64,000 nucleotides of DNA from Balanoglossus misakiensis (Eukaryota; Hemichordata), in the NCBI GenBank assembly GCA_040954595.2, contig CM082576.2, positions 15,686,001-15,750,000 on the forward strand, read 5' to 3'. A program made the position numbers and the translations under genes. Every line of letters begins with the position of its first letter. The stretch's first letter is position 1. Shown in pieces: positions 12,501 through 26,600 of the stretch. A model generated the notes under the pieces. The model made no database searches, was not told the DNA's origin, and saw nothing but the letters and a program-made list of their open reading frames with translations.

Positions 12501-15500
12501 GATTTTTACTCTCATATCCTACAAACGGGATGGCAGTTGTATGTGGTTGAACATTGATTCACTATATATCCACATGTAGAATAACATTAACGGTGTCTTG
12601 TATCAAACATAATTAATGGAAAAAGAGCAGCGAGAGAGAGACTTTGTCCCTTTAATGTTCACTGAGACTTCAGTGTACGTCATTTGCATGACTCGTCATG
12701 CACATCTAAATCAGTCATTTCAGTCATTAAATGAACTTCTGGATGATGGGAACTGAGAAAAAGTGTTTACAAATCACAGGTACGTGTACCTCCTCTCACA
12801 CACTTTATACATCTTTCCAAATTTCCAAAGATGTGATGAATAAATATAACATATTGCGAATGAATCAATGAGACACGTGTTAATATTGGTTGATGGCCAC
12901 CATGAAATCTGAGGTCACACACTATAGGGTCAAATGTCAAGATAACTTGTCTTGATTTCAACTTCCAGACTGATCATTCCTAACAGATAAAAACAAATTA
13001 AATTATCAAAGAGCTACAAATAAAATTTTTAACATTAGCACAATCAGTGCAAACAAGGTTTCTATAAATCATTTTGACAGTAATTGAGTAGTATTGGAAT
13101 ATGTTATACTTTTGATCATTTTTGCATTTTTCAGCCTACCCGGATCATCTATGCATTAAACACCATGATGATAGGTGTGGTCATTCTCAAGGTTTTGGAG
13201 TTTATGGACCACCCCATACCCATACAGTACCTCCTGGCATAAACAGGTACATATATAATGAAAACACACACACACATATACACACACACTCCCACCTTTA
13301 CAATTGTTAAAATAAATGAGATATAGCTAAAATTGCAAATATGTTCCTATTGTCCTCAACAGTAATAGTACCTATAAAAATACCTCCATCACGTGATACA
13401 CTCACACATAAATCCTCATTCTTTGTGGATAATCTTGTGAAATTTACATTCCATGGTTGGTTAGTTGGTACCAATTTTCTATCCATCCGGTGACACATGT
13501 GCTGTTCTGCGCACACTACACCCAGATGCATGGTACACTTATAAATATTATCTGTCAACTATCAGACAGTGAAATCAAGCTAAAAGCACAATTTGCAAAT
13601 AACTATTATTTCCAAGTTCGTGGCATAATATTACGGTAACAGTGACAGCGTATAGGCGCAGGACACCCCCTCCCATAGTGAGTATGCATGGACTTCAAAG
13701 GAAATCATTTGAATCTCAGATGCATGGTGGATATCAATTTCACCAATGCATGAATTTCATGTAGTGTGTTTAATTGTATGGTCAACTTTGGACAGTACCT
13801 GATCAAACATCGCGGCGTCATTGCTTTTAATTTGTCATGCACTGAACAACTGAATTATATTGATACTGCTTTTTTGTACAGTGCCTGTTTTGTCATAGGT
13901 TTACTTATTACCCTCCAACACTCCTCCACAGCGATAGCAATCACTTGTCAGCCGGTCGCAACTCTTCAATCATTCGATTATCCAATACCAGATAGTGCGG
14001 TCAAATCAATACTGACACTTGCCAATTTGTCTGACTACTACAACTAAACTCCAGACATGAAAACACTTGAAATTTGACCATTCACAGCATAATTGTTTCT
14101 GTCAACACCATGTGTATACACAAGCCAGCTCGCTCAAACCCCTTAACAGCTCCACAGATCCTGGTTACACAAAACAAGCTACAACCATGCGCTTTACTTC
14201 TATAGTTCCTCCAAATGTCTAACCAATGCCAATATGAACACAATTCCGTTTTTTTCTACCATGTTATTTATAACTAAATAAATTAAGATTTACCTTATGT
14301 TATTTTTTTTATTTTTGAAACAAAAAGAAAGTTTGCAGCTTTCAACTATGAAAATAAAAGAAACCTTATATCTTCTCTTTCACTCAAAATTACAGTTTGG
14401 TTACATGCCAACTGGCACATGAACAGATGCATTTTTCTTCCTGAAATTTCACACAAAAAAAGAGCGCCTGATAATGAATATAGTTTCAGGGATGTTTACC
14501 CGCTACACCAACAAAGATACTCTGAAACAGCCACTGATCACATCCATAGTTGCCCTTTAAAATCATATGTGGCAGTTCTGAAAAATAGTTTCTAGGTTTT
14601 CCTGCTGCTTACAGGAATAATGTACATTTCGGAGGGGGAGGGGGAGACCCCTGATATCAAAGAGGCATATCTTTTCTTTTCTTTCTCATCACAAGTTTGA
14701 TTCAGATGTTTATTTCCAACTGCTGCATTAAAACTGCTTAACTGAAGATTCAAAAAAAATCTTTATCAAGCTGGTTGTAGTACTAAGGTCAGAGGTACAT
14801 GCTATTTTAAGGTCTTTGACGGAAGTTTGAAAATCAGGGTGTAAATTGGGGGAAATTTGACATTTCCTGTTAATTAGCATGACTAAGTTTTACCAACTTT
14901 TTGGTTGACATCATCCAAGTAAATGAATTTCCCCAAATTTTCAAAGTAATGTTTCACGTTGAGCATATTTAAACAATGACTGGAATGGGTACTACTGGAA
15001 TTTGTCACACTAACCAATTTGCCATGCACGACTAACCAGAACAAGATGATGCATGCGTATTTCTGAATGTGTGGTATAAATTTGGAATTTGAAAGCTTGT
15101 TGTGAAATGCATTGTTTTCAAATAATGCTTCACTTAATACTGAGCTTCTTATTGAGAAATAAGTATAGACAAATTCATTCACCAAAATGAAATTAAACTG
15201 TTTGTAACACGACAGTAGAAATAAATAACTTGAAGGCAAATAACAGGTTTGCAGCAAAGTAGAAATGAACAAAGCAAACAAACCAGCTGCATTACAGACG
15301 ACCTCATCTGACCTCACTTGGTTCGACTTATTTTTTGGACTCTGCACTTTATAAATAAGTGATCCAGGTATTCCGTAACAAATCACAGCATGTAACTCAT
15401 GGAGACTGTGAAGTAATTCAGAGTTGGGAAGCAGTGGCTACAACCTACCAATTATACTATTTTTAGAAGAAAAAAAATAGGTCGGAATATTTGTGGGTTA

Positions 15501-18500
15501 CGTGGCCACTTGGCATCTATTGACTCTCCATAAGACTTGGATTACTGCAGTTATGTGAAGAATTCAAAGGGTGTGTTTGTAGTGCAGGCCCACTAGTAGT
15601 ATGGCCTTCTAGGAATGATTCAACTCAGCCAACCTTTATTTCAAGTGTTGAAAGTGGGGTCATTAAGTTGACTGTGGGGATTATTTTTCATAACAACATG
15701 GCGAGAAATGCTTGGTTGTGTATAGCGCCCTCTATGGGCCATGATATGTTACCACAAGATATTTTTTGCAATTATTCTGTTGTTTGTACCGATAAATGTT
15801 AAAAACATAGGCCTGCCTGGGCCTAGTTGAGAGTATACATGTAAACATGCAGCAATTTTTGTAAACTTTTATATAACAATATTCCAGCCTTCTCTCTAGT
15901 AAAGTGAGTATACCTCAGTGCTATGTTGTTTCCATGTCAGACGTATGCCACTAATTAATCTAACAAATGACAGTAAGCCAATTATTATATATACATAGAG
16001 CAAGTTTGTTTGCCCCACATCAACATTACATGTCATATTTGTTCAATTGGCTTTCTACTTGTGAAGGATCTGTACAATTCACATCTTTAGGATACTAGTG
16101 TGTGGAAAAGGTTTGTGTCATCCTCAGAAGACAAGCAAAGACAGACAGACAGACACATACCTGTACACAGAGACAGACAGACAGACAGACAGACACACAC
16201 ATACATTTACTTAGATGTTAATGTACGTTGTTGGATACAAACTGACCCCATAAGCACCTGTGGTACATCTACATACACCAAATAGAAGCTCTATAGTCGT
16301 ACAGCTCAGACAGAATTTCCAGGTTATTAAAAGGTCAAGGTACGGGGTGCTTCAGTCCATTTTAGAAAAAAAATATAAATGTCAGTGCAAATTCTTGGTG
16401 TGTTTTTTCATTTGGTTTCGGAGAACTCCACAAGTACATTTGTTTTTCAGTTATAGGTATTCCAAAATATGAAACATTTTAGTAGGTATAGCAGTTTGTG
16501 TTTAGCCACTGCAGTGGGACAATGTACACCTGTATTTTTCCCATGTTGTGATAAATGAATTAATCACCTATGGAATTAAAATAAATTTGGTGGGATTTTA
16601 AGTGCCTTCCTCTCAACTTTTGGAAGTCAGTGTGCAGTGGTTGAATACACACAAGGCTGACAAAGTTAAAAATCTGGGATGGCATTCCACATGACCTCAC
16701 CCACACACTTCTTCGGGTTTTAGTTGAACGATTCGGAAAGATGTTCTGGTTTAGTCACTGCAGCAAATTTTCTTTTTGAAAATAACCCCATTGTGTTTGA
16801 CATTCTGGAAGCCAATCTTTATGATTTTTACACAACGATTAAAAATGTCTGAACACTAAGCTTACGGCAGTCAGGTGAAATGGAAAGACCTTACAGGCCA
16901 TTAAAATGCAGGAAAGCCTTGGTTGTCATGGAGCAAATGAATCGTTCATAGCTTACGCAGGATTGGGTCATGACCTCAAATCTTTGGAGTCTGTTCGTCT
17001 CTTCCTTTGTTAGTTTTTGTCCACTGATCAAGGCGACCACTGATAATTAATCAAGATTTAACAGTGATTTTGTTAAGGGCGGTTCCTAGGTAAAATCTAC
17101 CGGAGTTCCCCAATCATTTTACCGGGATTCCCCTGGGTGTATCAATGCAGTTAAATTAGGGGGGTTGTAGAAATGTTACCGGGGTTCCAAAATCCATAAC
17201 CAATGTTTCCCAAAACCTTAGCAAAAACACTGACTGATTGCTAGTATTACACAGACTTTTGGGAGCTACTTTGACCTAACAGACTATTGAAAATAAAGAA
17301 ACTCCACTTAAAACACGAATTTCTTGAAATTCAGTCAATGTATTGAAATGAGGGTAATTCCACTTGATGACGTCCAGTTTCCCCTTAAAAAGAGTTCAAC
17401 CATTTAATTTCCCCTGACAATAGTTGACATTGTCGTTATCAATGTCAATGAAGTCCATGTGCTACTAAGACATTCTAGGAATTGAAACCTCTCCAACTTC
17501 TGCCACTTGGTGGCGGTAATCATTGCACAAATTCAAACACCACCCACAGTAAAATAAAAAAATCTGTTTAGCGTGAACCCACGGTGAAGCAATGCAGACT
17601 TACATGTATGCCCAAACGCAGTTTCCTTGGCAACCATCAGACAAGTGAATTCAGTCAGGAATGACATCATCACTTCACGTATTGTTGCAATGCCTACCAG
17701 CATGCAAATGCATTTTACCTTGCTGTCTACTGTTATTGATATCTCTGGTCGAATTGATACTGAGTTTGTACTAAAACATCAATGTCAAGATTCCTGCGTT
17801 GATTTGTGATTCAACAAGATTTAACAGTCTCTCCACACATTCCAAATCAGTTTCACTTATATTGTACACAACGCAAATTTGTTTACAGTACAAGCAAAGG
17901 TGACAAACAATCGAGATCCACGTTTATGAGAAATCAAAAAGATTGCAACTAAACCCTGCTGCAACGAGAGAACCCAGTAATGTGAGACCCAGGAATCGAA
18001 GCTGTATTGTATTACGAAACAAGTTGACGTGACGACCACTGTACGTTACGTTGTATTTTTTTACCCAAGTGTGACAGAAACCAGTTCAGGCTTATCTGAG
18101 TAATGGCTCCAGACAGTTGCATTGGAAACTCTAAAAGAGAGAAAAGCCTTGGCTATATAATTCCCTACAGGCAGTTGTCCTCCAGGGTTGCGGAGTGCCA
18201 TTCTATCCTGTGTAAACAATCTGCTCGAAAAGTGGCATTTAGAAATGGAACATTAGGGTGAAAGAGGGCTGTACAACTCAAGAGTATGAGCGTGTAATCC
18301 CTGGGCACTTATCATGTATGTCAGTGGCCTGTCTGATGACTATCATGTGACTATCTCAACACTTGATGAGTGGTAAATGCTGTATTTGGGGATATCTAAG
18401 ATGCCTTGACTTTGACAGAAAATAATAGGGCTGAGGACAAACAATGTACATGTACAATGTACATGCGTGTCAATATTACAAGTGACAGGCACTGATAGAC

Positions 18501-20553
18501 AGACGACTCACAAAGTGCACTGCGAGGCCTAGTGACAAACAGCCCTCATTCTCAAATACAGTCAAAACTGTGTATAGTGGCCAGTCAAGGGACTTTCCTA
18601 AACTGGCCTTTATAGACAGGTGGTCTTTATAGAGTGGTCAATTAATACACATGTAAGTTGAACAGGGACTGTAACATTGTGGCCACTATATTGAGGTGGT
18701 CACTAACACAGGTTTGACTGTATGAGAATTTCTTCGATATAATAATTATAGTTACAATTGAACTTACACTTCTATCTTCTGATCCAGTGACAATGTACTT
18801 GGCACAGGGGCTGAAGGCTAATCTGCAGTTGTGGACTCTATTCAAATGACCATCATATCTCCTAACACACCTGCAGAAGAAACAACATTCCAGTAAAACG
18901 TTTTTTCAAGTGTACAAACTTGTACAAACAACTTAGTCTCTAGTCCTCCAAACTAATTCACAGTTGCATCGGGAGCAACTTGTGATGATGTTGTTGCGGC
19001 AGCTACTATTGGCTGCATGGTAGAGATATTAATGGTGATAACGTCCAGTGTGTGATTAGCCAAATATCAGTCATAATATGAGGCTAAGAATGCACTTTTA
19101 AACACCCAACATGAAAATCTCAAAACAATCAGCTGACAGAAATGACTTGGACAGTCTTTTTGACAGGTTCTAAATCTCTAAGTTCTCACCTGTTACTTCG
19201 GAGATCCCACAGTTTTATACCATCAGTGGCTGCAGCTGTCACAAACAGATCATAGGCACTTGCTGGGTGTGACACATAGGATGAACCCTGCAGAAACCAA
19301 AGATTATTAATTATACCAGTGTGTGAGAGTTAGCCTAATCTGTGTTTTATACATGTACAAGTGCAGTAATTTTGTTACGAGCAGTACTCAGGCAAATGTT
19401 GCCGGGGTTCCCAAGCCATTTTATCAGGGTTCCCATAGTATCAAAGCAGTCATATTTATGAGCAGCAGAAGTGTTACCGGGATTCCAAAATTATATACCA
19501 AATGTTTCCCAACCTTAGCAAAACACTGATGACGTGGTGTGTGACATGACAGACAAAAATTGCCATGACATTGTTTTACAGGATGTTTGAAATTTTGCTG
19601 AATATTTGTAAAACTCAAGAGTGAACATCTGCATGATTGTACAAGTTTCACCCTGTGCTACAACTTCGTTTGTTAGAGTCGACAACATTATTTGTAATAA
19701 ATTTTATTATTGAATAAAAGCTTGACAGTTCCTATCAAGTCTGATTAAAGAGGTGACTTTGATTATAAATGGTTGAACATGGACATTGACTGTGTAATTA
19801 AACACTCTCAATTTATCATCAAACCAGATTAGCTGTGCACATGCGCCACGTCTGTTCTGTTCCAAATCTGAATGAAATTATTTTCACTAATAAATGCCAA
19901 GAAATGGACAATACAACACAATTCCCTGTATTCAATAAACTGTTGAATGTTTTTCGAAAATCTTACCTCATTTTGACAGATTGTATGTACAGGTTTGGAG
20001 TGGACATCTTGAAGGATCCTGACACTCCTGGCTTCATTCATGTCAAACACCTCAATTGATTTGTCAGAACCACCACAAAGAACAATATCTGGTTAATTTT
20101 GTTCAGGAGGTCAAAGTTATTTTTCTTGGTTCAAATGAACATTTTCCTCAATAATATACATGCTGAAATCACCGTGCTTAATCACTTATGATATCAGAAG
20201 CTATTGAGCAATTCACACAGAATTGTGAACTTGCACATTAACCCTAATGCTACTGGGTGCCATACCTGTTTAGAGTGTCAAGTCCCTTAAAAAACGTATT
20301 TGCCACTTTTTCTTCCAAAAGTAAAACGTATTTTGACTGTCTTGACATGGCTCTCATACGCACTTAGACACACTTGGCAGTCTGAGCCCCCTGTAAAATG
20401 TACCAAATCGCACTAGTTTGCACTGTATTGGTTTGAGGCCCTACTGAATAACACGTGTGTGGCAGTCTAACAGGCCTGGGAGCCAGGATTCTAGGCACCC
20501 TTGAAATCAAACCAGTTTCAACTGACTTGCCAGCATTAGGGTTAATGATTTTA

Positions 20554-20633
<80 letters not shown>

Positions 20634-23600
20634 TCCTTTCTCAATCTTGAGAAATTTACAATACTGTCGGCTTTAGCTGCACAAAAAGGATACAGGAATG
20701 GAAACCATTGACGGATGAAAAGGCTGTAATATGCTGAGCTCTGTCCATCTGGAAAGACTTCACTAACTTATATCGGTTGTTGGTTTGATATCTGCAATGA
20801 AAATTAATGTGGCTTTGTGTGTTTGGACTGAAAATGCTACAGTGCTAACAAATTTAAAAATACTACTTTCCACTGTTACTATATATAAGCAAGAGAATTA
20901 TCAAGTGTGCTTGTTGTAATAGTCAGAATACATGCCTTTTTTTCCAAATGGCCATTAAAATCCAAAGATACCAAGTAGTGTGTGTATTCATAAATGTTTA
21001 TTCACATGACTAACATGACACTGTTGCAAAGTGATACATTGGCCTTTTTTTCGTGTCACTGCTTGAAATTGTGAATGTTTGTGTGAATAAACACTGAGTT
21101 TGTAAAGACAGAATTCTGTAATGCACGATTGACAATATTGATGTGTCATTTCAAATTGTGAGACTGAGAAGGTAAATCATAATAAAATGTATACAATGGA
21201 ATAATCCCCAGAAGCCATAAGATGATGTCATTTTAAAAAAGATGGGTTCACGATTAAATTTTGACCAAATTTATTTCAAGACCTCACCTTTTGATATCGT
21301 CCTTGGGTTTCTCATCCAGATGATACTTGTACATGTTAAAGGTATTGCCAGCTGTCAGGAGTAGAAATTTGTCCACATAGTAGAATCTGGAATGTTTGAT
21401 TTCCTTTGAAAATGTTGGATTACTCTGAAACATCAAATGAATGATAAATCATTGTAGAGAAATTACCCACACTCCTTGTGTACTTACACTTTTCGGGTCT
21501 TGTGTTTGATTGAAATGACTCATCTTTCAATAATCTGAGAAATACGGTTCTTTAATGGACAAAAATTATAGTTTATTTATTTATTATGTTATATGGACAG
21601 CAGTTCTTTTGATAAGTATTTCACTAGTTTGGTCTGTGCAATGGCTAGTTTTCTTGGTAAGGTATTATTCAGCTTGTAAACAATGTGTGTACATGTGTAA
21701 AGTGCACTATTATTGTTGACGATTGAATCAACTTTAATTTCAGTAACAACACTGCTATATTTGGCAAATATCTATTAGCACCCCAAAAACGATGACAAGA
21801 GATGGGTGGGTCTTTCTCTTCAATCCACATTCCTCCCCTCCAATCTCTACATCAGATTTTAATCAGATTGTCACATTTTCTATTGTCCGAGGCATACATG
21901 TAATTGAAATGTTTAGAATGTCCAACCTACTTAACCTATATATAGAGTGCACATTACATGAAACACACAATTTTATCACCAAAGATTGCTTTTTGAATTG
22001 ATAAATAAATCTACTGACCTTGTCTGTTGTTTTCACTCCTTCTTTTTCTGCATTAAAGTTGTGGCAGACTTTGTCAATCGTCAAAATGGGTTCCGTCTGA
22101 CCTTTACACCAAAGTCTGGCCGTCTTGTCATCAGACGATGTCAACAACCATTTATTATCGTGGCTCCAGTGGACAGAATTCACTGCACCATTGTGCCCTA
22201 TTGATGCACACAAGATGAAGTTTTACAGCTGTAAAATTGCTTTCTCTGGGAAATTTCCACCTTGTCTTGCTACCAAATATAAAGTGACCATTAGATATGT
22301 TAGGTCTTCAAACATGTGTGTACATGTACATTTGTGGAGATTCTGTCTTACCAACAAATTTCAGTATAGCTCAAAATTAACCAGAATTAATATCCTGTGA
22401 AAAAATCTCAATCAGTTCTTCAAAATTTAAGGGCTTTTGCTAACACAATGACTTAATTTCATCAAAATTTGAATTTTACACATACATTATACCATACCAG
22501 TACCAAATCAACATAAAGACTTAATTGCTGTAGCAGGCATGAATGATTTTCAGATTTGAAAGCCCACAAAAAATCAGTCTGACAAATGTCATTTATACAG
22601 GGTATTTAGGGAATTTTCAAATAATAACCGGACAAATAAGGATTCATGTCAGGAAATTACATATTACAATATTACAACTAAAAACTATTCCTATAGATGC
22701 ATAACATCAAAGTTCTTCCACATGCCTGTAAATGCTGTCCCTTTTCCAGTAAGCGGCATTTTAAACACTTGAGATGACTTGTTGGAAAGACCTACAGCCA
22801 AATTTTGACCATCATCTGTGAATGAAACAAATACCATTACGGTGTCACTTATTCATCAATATCAATAACTGAAACATCATGCCATGATCAATTTTTAAAT
22901 TCTGAATTTTGTTAATCACATTGTAATAGGGAAATCCAGTAATGTCACACTTACTGAATCCCATAGCCCATGGCAAAGTGGTATATGGTAATATCTTATT
23001 TTCCAGTTGTCAACTGAAAGGATCCAAGAAGTTCATGAAATATATTCTTTGCTTACAGCACAATGCTAAAGAATTAAAACTAATGGTAGATTAATAATGG
23101 AAAGTAAAGATCATTTCTATCAAAATTTACACATCATTTCATACCTGAGAATGCAATGCAGTTAATTGGAGATGGTTGTTCAGTGACAGTCAGTTTGACT
23201 TTCAAAGTAGTTGGATACTCAGCATCCATTGGATAATCCTTGAAAACAGTTCTGGAAGTTTGTGGAAAATTATGAAACAGACTTCAGAAATTACTGAATA
23301 ACTTAGTGTCACCATTAACATTAGGGCTATTTGTTCAGTATTTCTGTTTGATGTTTCAAGTGCAATTTCTAGTTGAATTCTAATGTCTGAATGTCAAGTG
23401 TTTAGCCTTCTCAAATTAAAGTCTGGACAAAATTCATTTGTCAACAATAACAATAGTTGTCACACAGATAGAGGCTGTTTTTAACAAGCAGAACACAATA
23501 TAAAAACATGTAGTGCAATTTTTGCGTGTGGTGAATGAATTTTTCTGATGATAGTCTGCTGGCCACAGGTGCCGATCAGATACCGGTAACCATAGTAAAA

Positions 23601-26600
23601 ACATATTATGGTATGCTGGCGTGGCCAATTTTAGAAATGACCAGGACCGGGATAGACTCACCTGCTTCCAGATCCTGGTTTTGGAGTTTTTGCACTTGCG
23701 CTTTCCTTCGGTTTGTTTGTCTTGGGTGAAAACATTGTCCTCCTAAATACACCCAGAACAGACAGAAAAGATAAATACAACTTACACATTGCTCTCCAGA
23801 AAGCTACTGGAACTCATTTCTTTGTTGTTTAGGCAATGTGAGACAAAAAGCAACTTTTCAACATTTCTTCATTCTTCGATATCAAATGACGTCAGACACG
23901 CTCAGGCGGTAGTTGCGTTGGCATTCAAATTTCCAGATGACGGGCAACTTCAACAACGTGGTACAGACAAAGACTGTGCAGACGAAATGCAATGAGGCTG
24001 ATGAGGCACCATACCTGATACATGTTACGTGTCTGGCGGTTCTAAAGTAAAAACATACTCGGAAAAACTTTTACTGGATACCAAAATATTGCTTGCCCGT
24101 CACCTGGAAATGACAACGCCGTGGGTCACACAGCCAGATCACGTGATTGATAGTAAAGAATTCAAATAGCAATAAAGATATGAAGCAGTTTCACTATTCA
24201 CTTTACTTCTCTAAAATTATTTTAGAACAGAATACATGTATTTCTATCATGTAACATGGAAATTCAGTGAAGTCATGTGCAAAACAATAGCTGTAGTACT
24301 GGTATTATACATAGTTTGCTACAGGCTGTCACCTTCCTTATAAAAACACAAAACACATTTTTTCAGAGATTTTTGTTTTACCTCGGTGCATCTGTATAAC
24401 CAGATGACTTTATCTTAGACTTAAACGTCAGTGCTTGGTCCTCAGTAACGCTCGTCTTTTTCATCCCTGCCGGTGGCCACAGTTTTCCTTTCTTAATCGG
24501 TGCAGTCTCTTTGGCCTTGGGAATCAACTCTGATTTGAGTGGAGAATTGGTGAGAAGAGGAGTACTGCAGGAATGAGAAAATATCAACAGTAAGTCTTTT
24601 GTCATATTAAAAAAGCTATAAAATGAAGCACCACTCAAGAAGTAGTAATTTTTAATTGGACTTTGTGTTCACCTCTTACACATCAATCTGCCATGGTAAC
24701 TGTAAATATAGATTTCCATAGGTGACCGTATACCTTTCAGGAAATAGGTATATAATACTAACTTTGACAGAACTGTAATTGCTTCAGTTGTAACATCTTC
24801 CATTTGATCAACCACCTCTCTGTGTCCTCCACCATCTTCAAAATGTAACTTTTCTGAGAACAATTCTGTCATTTTTTCTTCTTTGGTTGGTAAGCAGCTT
24901 GGATGTTGTATCTTCAGGACATTGACGGTTTTCTGAAAGAGGCTTCCAGCAAGACACCAAACCTACAAACAGGTTGACAAAAATATATATGAACTTATGA
25001 GATGTGTTATTTAAAATTATAACACACTTTATGCCCAGCCTGTGTTATATTTGATCAGAATAATCATTTCCTTACAGTCACATCAACCACTATAAAATGG
25101 GTCATTTTCACTACAGGAAATTTTCGCAATATCATTAGAGGCAACTGACTTACACTAGGATTAAATTTTCGCGTTTTCGGATTTCACTTCATCGTTATCT
25201 CCGAAAAACATTTTTACCTGATTTTTATTTTAACGTTTTTTTACCTATTGCATACATGCATTTTGCGAAAATTTATTGCTCACGAAAATAACCCGTTTTA
25301 ACAGTATACATAAAATGTTTACCTTTAAATTTTTTGAAATGTATGTAAATTATGAACAAATCGCACAATTTGACATGTATGTAAATTATGAACAAAATGC
25401 ACAAATATGTTATTTGCATTGACATAATATATATATATGATATATATATTGACATATTTATGAATGGTGGTATGAAGTAAATTTTGAACCCCTGACAACC
25501 AAGTCAGCCAGGGTAACTTTTGACCTACTTGTCTGATATCTTCAGCTTGTGCAAATGCAAATGAACCAGACACAGATATACACTTCTCTGTCTCTTCAAT
25601 GGAACTCTCTGATGGTAGTGGGTCTATTAACAGATAACATGACACGCAACTTGAGTAAAAAATGAACGATACTACAATAGTACTACCTGTAATTTAAAAC
25701 AAACCACTAAGTAGTCAATCATTTCAATCACATCAGCATTACCACATTTGCAAACTGTATTAGACCTATCCTTAGGGTTTTCACTGTGCTGACTGTATTC
25801 ATACTGAGTTGAACAAAAAACAAATTCTCAGTGAGGAGTAATACATGCATAATATACATGTAGTAACTGACCTTGAAAATCTGTGAATGAAGCCACTTCA
25901 TAGCTGTGTGAATTGACTTGTATCAGTGCAGTGGATGTGGCAATCAAAAGCATTGGTGCTTTTTCCAGTAGATCTCTGCAATGTAACGGTAAACCATTTT
26001 TATTTGGTTTATAGGTCACATTTTGTGTGACAATTTCAACACGTAAATCTTTTCATATTCTGACATGATATATTACAGCCTTAAATATAGACACCCTCAT
26101 TGGATTCAATCACAAAACATAGTTACATCAGTGTTCGAAATTCATAGGAAATATCAACCAGTCACCAGGATTGGCAACTTCAAAAAGTTGCCAGACCTGC
26201 GAAAAATTAACCAGTCCTGCATGCCTTACAATTAAATGTAATCAAATACAACTGAGAAGCTATTACCTTATCTGTGAACAATTGAAGATGGGATGGAATC
26301 ATCTTTCTCTTTACATTACTTTGATTTGATAATTTTCAAACTTTTACATCATTGTTTCTTTTATTTGCAATACATGAACTGGGGAAAGTCTAAAAGATAC
26401 CATGATACCTCTGGTCAACTCCCACGCTAAATTCAACCTGTCTGTCGGACTGGTAACATTTTATTTTTACCAGTCCTACAGAAAAACAACCAGTCTCGGA
26501 CTGTCGGACAGGCTTTATTTCGTACACTGGTTACATGATTTTTATTGTAAAGAAACTGCTAGAGGCAAGTCTAAATAATGAATCTAGATAAACGGCCATA

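Larger units (their letters stand above)
8404..18767 (-). other. 10.4-kb intron 20 of the WDR27-like gene
   Basis: This intron lies between exon 20 (donor GTAAGT at 18767) and exon 21. It is much larger than the other introns, which are mostly 0.2-1.5 kb. It contains foldback MITE A (12299-12655), a (GACA)n tract, a dispersed repeat and a Tc1-type MITE. No exon of the host gene fits in it. One minus-strand ORF of 167 codons (14883-15386) has no recognisable family and AT-rich composition. The rest looks like ordinary non-coding DNA. Confidence 0.7.

Noticed and set aside
20364-20676. ORFs with CVCV or HTHT repeats
   Set aside because: They come from the (CA)n tract and the adjacent MITE.
24734-24762. 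Longer version of WDR27 exon 10 using the stronger donor GTATAC
   Set aside because: It leaves phase 1, which puts the next exon into a frame with an early stop; the GTTAGT donor at 24762 keeps the frame.
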